Assembly (NCBI GenBank): GCA_036501345.1
Contig: DASYAN010000162.1
Location: 1-9,304, forward strand
Origin: DASYAN01 sp036501345
GTDB lineage: Bacteria > Chloroflexota > Ktedonobacteria > Ktedonobacterales > Ktedonobacteraceae
DNA length: 9,304 bases
Direction of reading: 5' to 3'
Shown: piece after piece, positions 6,250 through 9,304 of the stretch
Layout of the letters: each line of letters starts with the position of its first letter
How positions within the stretch are numbered: position 1 is the stretch's first letter
Notes under the pieces: model-generated
Seen by the model: the letters and a program-made list of their open reading frames with translations, nothing else
The model's database searches: none
Told to the model about the DNA's origin: nothing
Position numbers and translations under genes: made by a program

Positions 6250-7465
6250 AGCGATCCTCCTCTAGCACAGTCAATACGGCCTCTACTTCATCAATAAAGT
6301 CATCCTGCTTAGCCCAGGAAATCAATGCTTCAACTTGATCTTTCTTCAATTTTTTGAGCACTGAAACACTCCAGATACCCATAATGAGTTCTTGTAACTG
6401 CTCTTGAGTAATATTGTCACTTATGACGTTCGCAAGTGCCTGGAGACGTTGCTGACTGACAATACTAGGTCCTTGAGATTCGCGCAATTCACTGATCCTG
6501 TTACGTGCATACTCTAACTGCTTAGACGTAAATTCGCGTGGCAGGTGGAAATCCTCCAGTTTCTCTTCTTCCTCAGGATCTTCTTCTTCATCAAAGCGCA
6601 CAGGAGCCGACACTCGCATCTCGATAATCTGAGACTGGTCATCTTCTTGCTGACTACCCCCTGCCTGACTCGTTTGGTCATCCACTATCTGAGAAGACTG
6701 CTGTATCTGAGTTTCCGTAGCAGGAGAGATAGACGCAGATGCCGAGGAAGGGGGAGCTTCTTGATGAGCTCCAGGATGCTCCGGCTCGATTTCACTCTCT
6801 ACGCTCTCTTCAAGCTGAGCTACCGAGTTTGTATTTCGCTGTGCAACAAGGTTCCTGAGTCGTTCCAGAGCCTCACGCAGATTCACCCCGGTTGAAAGCG
6901 ATTTCACCTTCAGCATCTCCATTGCCTGTCGCGGAGTCAGATTGAGATTTTCATTAATGTATTGGATGAATTCAGGCAGCGGTAAATTACCACTGCTATC
7001 AAGGTTCGGACCAAGCGCCATCGGCATACTAGCACCGACATTTGGACGTGTCGGAGGCACCACAGGTTCCTGATTGCGTGCCGCGGAGGCCGACATAGGA
7101 TCAGCTTCTCGTCGCTGTGCCTCCGATGGCTGAGAAGCAGCCTGAGGAGCAGACCCAGAGGCGGGCTTGTTTCTCGATTGTTGCGGTGATACTGATTTCT
7201 GTATAGGCACAGACCGTGATGCCGCATTATATCCTGCTTGGGAGTCCTGAACACGCTGCGGTGTCTGGGACATACGCTGTCCAAAACGGCTGGCAAGCTG
7301 GTTCATACCAGCCTCAGCCTCCCGAAACAACTCTTCTCGTCGCTCAGTGCTCGCTCCCAACGGGACAGGAACACTCATCTCAATGGTATGCATCTGGCCA
7401 TCTTTATTATACTGCGTGGCATAACGTAGCCAGATATATGGTCCGGTCGCATCCAGATGATTCAT
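6230..7465 (-). CDS. Uncharacterised 411-aa protein with disordered linkers and acidic stretch, first gene of the rsmD operon
   Basis: I do not recognise a family. Residues 1-62 look folded (strands YIWLRYAT and MHTIEMSVPVPLG, then helix TERREELFREAEAGMNQLASRFG). Residues 63-158 are rich in Gln, Ser, Pro and Ala and probably disordered. Residues 161-208 form a short helical unit (LPLPEFIQYINENLNLTPRQ, then a Leu-rich NLREALERLRNLV). A second disordered Ser/Gln/Glu linker (210-290) ends in a strongly acidic run FDEEEDPEEEEKLEDF (291-306). The last hundred residues are helical (SKQLEYARNRISELR, LQALANVI, ITQEQLQELIMGIW, then charged helices). No signal peptide or membrane segment is seen, so it should be cytosolic; the layout suggests a scaffold or binding protein, which is inference. 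ATG 7465 has GGTGA 7 nt upstream and a leader of about 95 nt. The 3' end overlaps rsmD by 20 nt, so the two are translated together. Confidence 0.72.
   Translation of the reverse strand: MNHLDATGPYIWLRYATQYNKDGQMHTIEMSVPVPLGASTERREELFREAEAGMNQLASRFGQRMSQTPQRVQDSQAGYNAASRSVPIQKSVSPQQSRNKPASGSAPQAASQPSEAQRREADPMSASAARNQEPVVPPTRPNVGASMPMALGPNLDSSGNLPLPEFIQYINENLNLTPRQAMEMLKVKSLSTGVNLREALERLRNLVAQRNTNSVAQLEESVESEIEPEHPGAHQEAPPSSASASISPATETQIQQSSQIVDDQTSQAGGSQQEDDQSQIIEMRVSAPVRFDEEEDPEEEEKLEDFHLPREFTSKQLEYARNRISELRESQGPSIVSQQRLQALANVISDNITQEQLQELIMGIWSVSVLKKLKKDQVEALISWAKQDDFIDEVEAVLTVLEEDRYARGNR
6256..6261 (-). promoter_or_regulatory. Ribosome binding site of rsmD, inside the upstream gene
   Basis: Perfect AGGAGG on the minus strand, 6 nt before ATG 6249, lying within the last codons of the upstream gene. 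It fixes the rsmD start. Confidence 0.8.
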
Positions 7466-7565
7466 AAATCAGTCACCGCTCTGCACTCCTAAATATTTCA
7501 GCACTACTAGATGTTATTCTCCATAAATTTAACTGCCTAAATGCCGATCTTGTAACCGTGCGTAC

Positions 7566-7574
7566 ATTATAACA
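7566..7574 (-). promoter_or_regulatory. Extended -10 promoter of the rsmD operon
   Basis: The minus strand reads TGTTATAAT (7574-7566), a perfect -10 with the TGn extension, which can work without a good -35. The -35 position is instead occupied by the inverted repeat at 7583-7599. Transcription would start near 7559. Confidence 0.6.
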
Positions 7575-7582
7575 AAAATGCT

Positions 7583-7599
7583 CAGGGTTGGCACCCCTG
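7583..7599. repeat. Inverted repeat over the -35 position of the rsmD operon promoter
   Basis: The sequence CAGGGTTGGCACCCCTG has five-base arms CAGGG/CCCTG around 7 nt. Read leftward it is followed by a short T-rich run (ATTTTTG), so it could be either an operator or a weak terminator-like hairpin. Its position over the -35 site favours an operator. Confidence 0.4.
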
Positions 7600-7652
7600 G
7601 CGAAAGAAACTACCTAGCTTTGATTGCAAATGAACCTTATTAGCTCTTCACC

Positions 7653-7670
7653 TCGTTACAATAATAACGA
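7653..7670. repeat. Inverted repeat just upstream of the rightward -35 box
   Basis: TCGTTA and TAACGA are perfect six-base arms separated by 6 nt. The repeat ends 6 nt before TTGACA (7677), at roughly -52 from the inferred start, a usual place for an activator site. Short repeats like this also arise by chance. Confidence 0.35.
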
Positions 7671-7676
7671 AACTAT

Positions 7677-7707
7677 TTGACACAAAGCAATATAAGTATG
7701 ATATTAT
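7677..7707 (+). promoter_or_regulatory. Candidate promoter of the membrane protein/AAA unit
   Basis: A perfect TTGACA at 7677-7682 precedes TATTAT (7702-7707, 19-nt spacing) and TATGAT (7697-7702, 14-nt spacing). Neither spacing is ideal. The leader would be about 115 nt. Confidence 0.45.
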
Positions 7708-7754
7708 AACAAGACCACCACCTACGCGACACCAATTTATCCGAAACTCAGAGC

Positions 7755-7772
7755 AACGTAGAGATTTACGTT
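7755..7772. repeat. Inverted repeat in the leader of the membrane protein gene
   Basis: AACGTA and TACGTT are perfect six-base arms separated by 6 nt, the same geometry as the repeat at 7653-7670. It lies in the transcribed leader, so it could act as an RNA hairpin or as a repressor site downstream of the promoter. Confidence 0.35.
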
Positions 7773-7828
7773 AAGGCCTTATAGTTACAAACAGTGATAA
7801 GTTCGAGAAAGTTGAGAGCAACAAGACG

Positions 7829-8560
7829 ATGAGCAGCCCTTCACCCACTCAGCCGCCGCCAACTCAGACACCGGAGAACAAACCGGCAATCATACCGGAG
7901 AATAAACCGACAATCATACCAAAGGATAAACCGGCATTAACAGTGGAACGCAAGCCACCACGAACTACTCCTGTCAAAAAAAGGATCGGAGAGACCCCAA
8001 CCGCACGTATCATTAAAGGCATTTTACGCCCTCCTATCAAAGCCCTGTATTACTTGAGTACCTGGACCAAAAAACACAAATTATCCAGCATAGCTATTAT
8101 TCTCCTCCTGGTAGCAAGCATCACTGCAACCACCTATGCCGTGACAAATCAGCTGCCATTTGGCATCAACCACGACCCCTTCGTATTCCCTTATAACGGA
8201 GGAAAAGGCGAGGGAAACTTAGTAAAAAGCTGGCTCTATGCTTTGCGTGATGGAGACAGCACTCATCTTATATTGCTTGACCAAAATATTGCAGGGGGAC
8301 AGGCACCCGACCCAGCACAGTTAATTGCTCAATTTAGCCAGACGAAGGCACACCTTAACTGGGGAGATGTGAATATAATAGGCGTCCAGCAACAACCAGA
8401 CTCGACCGTAGACAGCTTTGCAGAAGTACCAATCACAGCCAACGGACCTGGAAGCACAGTAAAGGCAGTGATACTCTGGCACTTTGTCACCGTCTCAGCC
8501 AACGGACAAAACGCTCTATTGGGTGTCGACCTGATATCTATGCGACCTTCACAGGCGTAG
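7829..8560 (+). CDS. Single-pass membrane protein with repetitive Pro/Lys-rich N-terminal tail
   Basis: I recognise no named family. Residues 1-84 are a low-complexity, Pro/Thr/Lys-rich tail with an eight-residue repeat (PENKPAII, PENKPTII, PKDKPALT, then VERKP). Residues 85-106 are one membrane segment (LSSIAIILLLVASITATTYAV). The positive residues before it place the tail inside and the last 137 residues outside the membrane. That outer domain opens with NLVKSWLYALRDGDSTHLILLD and ends with alternating strands (VKAVILWHFVTVSANGQ, ALLGVDLISM). This helix-then-sheet pattern resembles small NTF2-like domains of the DUF4878 kind, a guess that needs a structure prediction. ATG 7829 has only a weak GAG ribosome site 10 nt upstream, partly in a small hairpin loop. 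The AAA gene follows after 55 nt with no terminator visible, so they are probably co-transcribed. Confidence 0.72.
   Translation: MSSPSPTQPPPTQTPENKPAIIPENKPTIIPKDKPALTVERKPPRTTPVKKRIGETPTARIIKGILRPPIKALYYLSTWTKKHKLSSIAIILLLVASITATTYAVTNQLPFGINHDPFVFPYNGGKGEGNLVKSWLYALRDGDSTHLILLDQNIAGGQAPDPAQLIAQFSQTKAHLNWGDVNIIGVQQQPDSTVDSFAEVPITANGPGSTVKAVILWHFVTVSANGQNALLGVDLISMRPSQA
7871..7957 (+). repeat. 24-nt tandem repeat inside the membrane protein gene
   Basis: Three 24-nt units plus a partial fourth encode (P)(E/K)(N/D)KP-x-x-x. The first two units are nearly identical in DNA and the later ones have drifted, as expected from repeat expansion by slippage. Confidence 0.75.
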
Positions 8561-8615
8561 CGTTATAAGATTGAGATGAGAGACATTTGTTTTTCCAAAA
8601 GAAGGGATACTGACC

Positions 8616-9304
8616 ATGGCACGAATAGGCGCTAGGAAAAAAAAGGATAAGTTGGCTGCTAAGGAAAATGAGAGCAACGTAGATGAGTTAGCTGCTAAGG
8701 AAAAGCAGAGCAGCCTAGATCAGTCCATAGATCTGGGAATGGACCAGTTTGGGCGTTTCTTGAAAGGCTCCTGGGTCTGGCTCACTATTGTACTCGTACT
8801 CATTCTTTTCTTTACATCTGTCATCAAAATACCTGGTCTCGATGGACCGACTCTCTTCTCGTCAATGCTCGAGATAGGTTTCGCGATCCTCTATATTCTG
8901 ATACAGTTTATTGCACTCTTCTGGTTCTTAGGACGTCCACGTCTATATTGGGTTATGCCGGGAGAGACCGGTGTTACCTTTGATGACTACAAAGGCAATC
9001 CTGAAGTACTGGAATCTGCACGGCGTATGGTCTCACTATTGCGAGGAATCAAAGAATTCCAAGAAATGGGCGGCAAGCCACTCCGAGGTTTGCTCCTCTC
9101 AGGCCCTCCAGGAACTGGTAAGAGCTATCTCGCACAGTGTATGAGTACTGAGGCTGGTGTCCCATTTGCCTATGCCAGTGCCGCCAGTTTCCGGGCCATG
9201 TTTATTGGCATGGACGTCCTGATGATTAGTAGGCTCTATCGCAAAGCTCGCAAGTTAGCACGCGAGTATGGCGGCTGTGTCGTCTTCATGGATGAAATCG
9301 ATGC
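8616..9304 (+). CDS. FtsH-like membrane AAA ATPase, N-terminal part (cut by window end)
   Basis: The reading frame is open from ATG 8616 to the window end (229 full codons, no stop). AAGGG lies 9 nt before the ATG. Residues 1-50 form a charged cytoplasmic tail with a duplicated 12-residue unit. Two membrane segments follow (about 53-70 and 86-105), joined by only about 15 residues. Then comes a linker and the AAA module: GVTFDDYKGNPEVLESARRM (119-138), LRGLLLSGPPGTGKS with the Walker A (156-170), a pore-loop region FRAMFIGMD (192-200), and Walker B VVFMDEID (222-229). The order matches FtsH/AAA proteases, which unfold and degrade membrane and soluble proteins. It lacks FtsH's roughly 70-residue outer domain, and the FVGVGA pore motif reads FIGMDV. 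Whether a zinc protease domain (HEXXH) follows lies beyond the window. It probably shares a transcript with the membrane protein upstream. Confidence 0.85.
   Translation, partial: MARIGARKKKDKLAAKENESNVDELAAKEKQSSLDQSIDLGMDQFGRFLKGSWVWLTIVLVLILFFTSVIKIPGLDGPTLFSSMLEIGFAILYILIQFIALFWFLGRPRLYWVMPGETGVTFDDYKGNPEVLESARRMVSLLRGIKEFQEMGGKPLRGLLLSGPPGTGKSYLAQCMSTEAGVPFAYASAASFRAMFIGMDVLMISRLYRKARKLAREYGGCVVFMDEID
8646..8717 (+). repeat. 36-nt tandem duplication in the AAA gene
   Basis: Two 36-nt units encode DKLAAKENESNV and DELAAKEKQSSL. They share the near-identical core TAGCTGCTAAGGAAAA (one base differs) and extend the charged cytoplasmic tail. Confidence 0.7.

Larger units (their letters stand above)
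7466..7828. other. Divergent intergenic control region
   Basis: This 363-nt AT-rich stretch has no plausible gene. It separates the leftward rsmD operon from the rightward membrane protein/AAA unit. It holds an extended -10 promoter leftward (7566-7574), a candidate promoter rightward (7677-7707), and inverted repeats at 7583-7599, 7653-7670 and 7755-7772, with a four-base-arm hairpin GTTG-AGAG-CAAC at 7811-7822 just before the rightward start codon. Both leaders are around 95-115 nt. I recognise no known riboswitch. Confidence 0.6.

Noticed and set aside
6545..6895. Rightward 116-codon open frame opposite the 411-aa gene
   Set aside because: It is antisense to the low-complexity acidic and Ser/Gln region and has no ribosome site; its hydrophobic look comes from the reverse complement of Glu/Gln codons.
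7751..8683. Twelve-base string GAGCAACGTAGA found at 7751 and 8672
   Set aside because: A shared 12-mer is expected by chance at least once in a window of this size, and the contexts differ (leader versus coding).

Overview
The window looks like ordinary chromosomal DNA of a bacterium, most likely from the Ktedonobacteria branch of Chloroflexota. This placement is an inference. It rests on the gene mix: a GSI-type glutamine synthetase with a long active-site loop, a PatA-like (DUF4388) protein, an RsmD with an APPQY motif, and a divergent FtsH-like AAA protein next to Pro/Lys-rich single-pass membrane proteins. Base composition is mid-GC by eye. I see no tRNA, rRNA, CRISPR array, insertion sequence, integrase or phage gene.

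Left part (1-3850). A leftward gene for a membrane-anchored beta-propeller dehydrogenase of the PQQ/sorbosone-dehydrogenase type has lost its middle and is out of frame near position 200, so it is a pseudogene (or an assembly error). A rightward glutamine synthetase (glnA) follows after about 260 nt. It converges on a leftward GT4-type glycosyltransferase with only 33 nt between the stop codons.

Middle (3620-7465). An AT-rich intergenic region with a consensus-like promoter drives a rightward DUF4388 protein, which converges (13-nt gap) on a tightly coupled leftward three-gene operon. In order of transcription this holds an unrecognised 411-aa protein with disordered linkers, the 16S rRNA methyltransferase rsmD (20-nt overlap), and a small protein with an excisionase/MerR-like helix-turn-helix (11-nt overlap). 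A leader of about 95 nt and an extended -10 promoter lie upstream of the operon.

Right part (7466-9304). A 363-nt divergent control region carries promoters in both directions and three small inverted repeats. Rightward from it come a single-pass membrane protein with a repetitive Pro/Lys-rich cytoplasmic tail, and 55 nt later the start of an FtsH-like AAA ATPase cut off by the window edge just after its Walker B motif. The pair is probably one transcription unit and could form a membrane-associated AAA module.

The genes do not form one pathway. The points most worth a second look are the unusual AAA protein and its membrane partner, the rsmD operon with its two uncharacterised partners and the altered RsmD motif, and the broken dehydrogenase gene. 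I found no clear evidence of a wholly new system.
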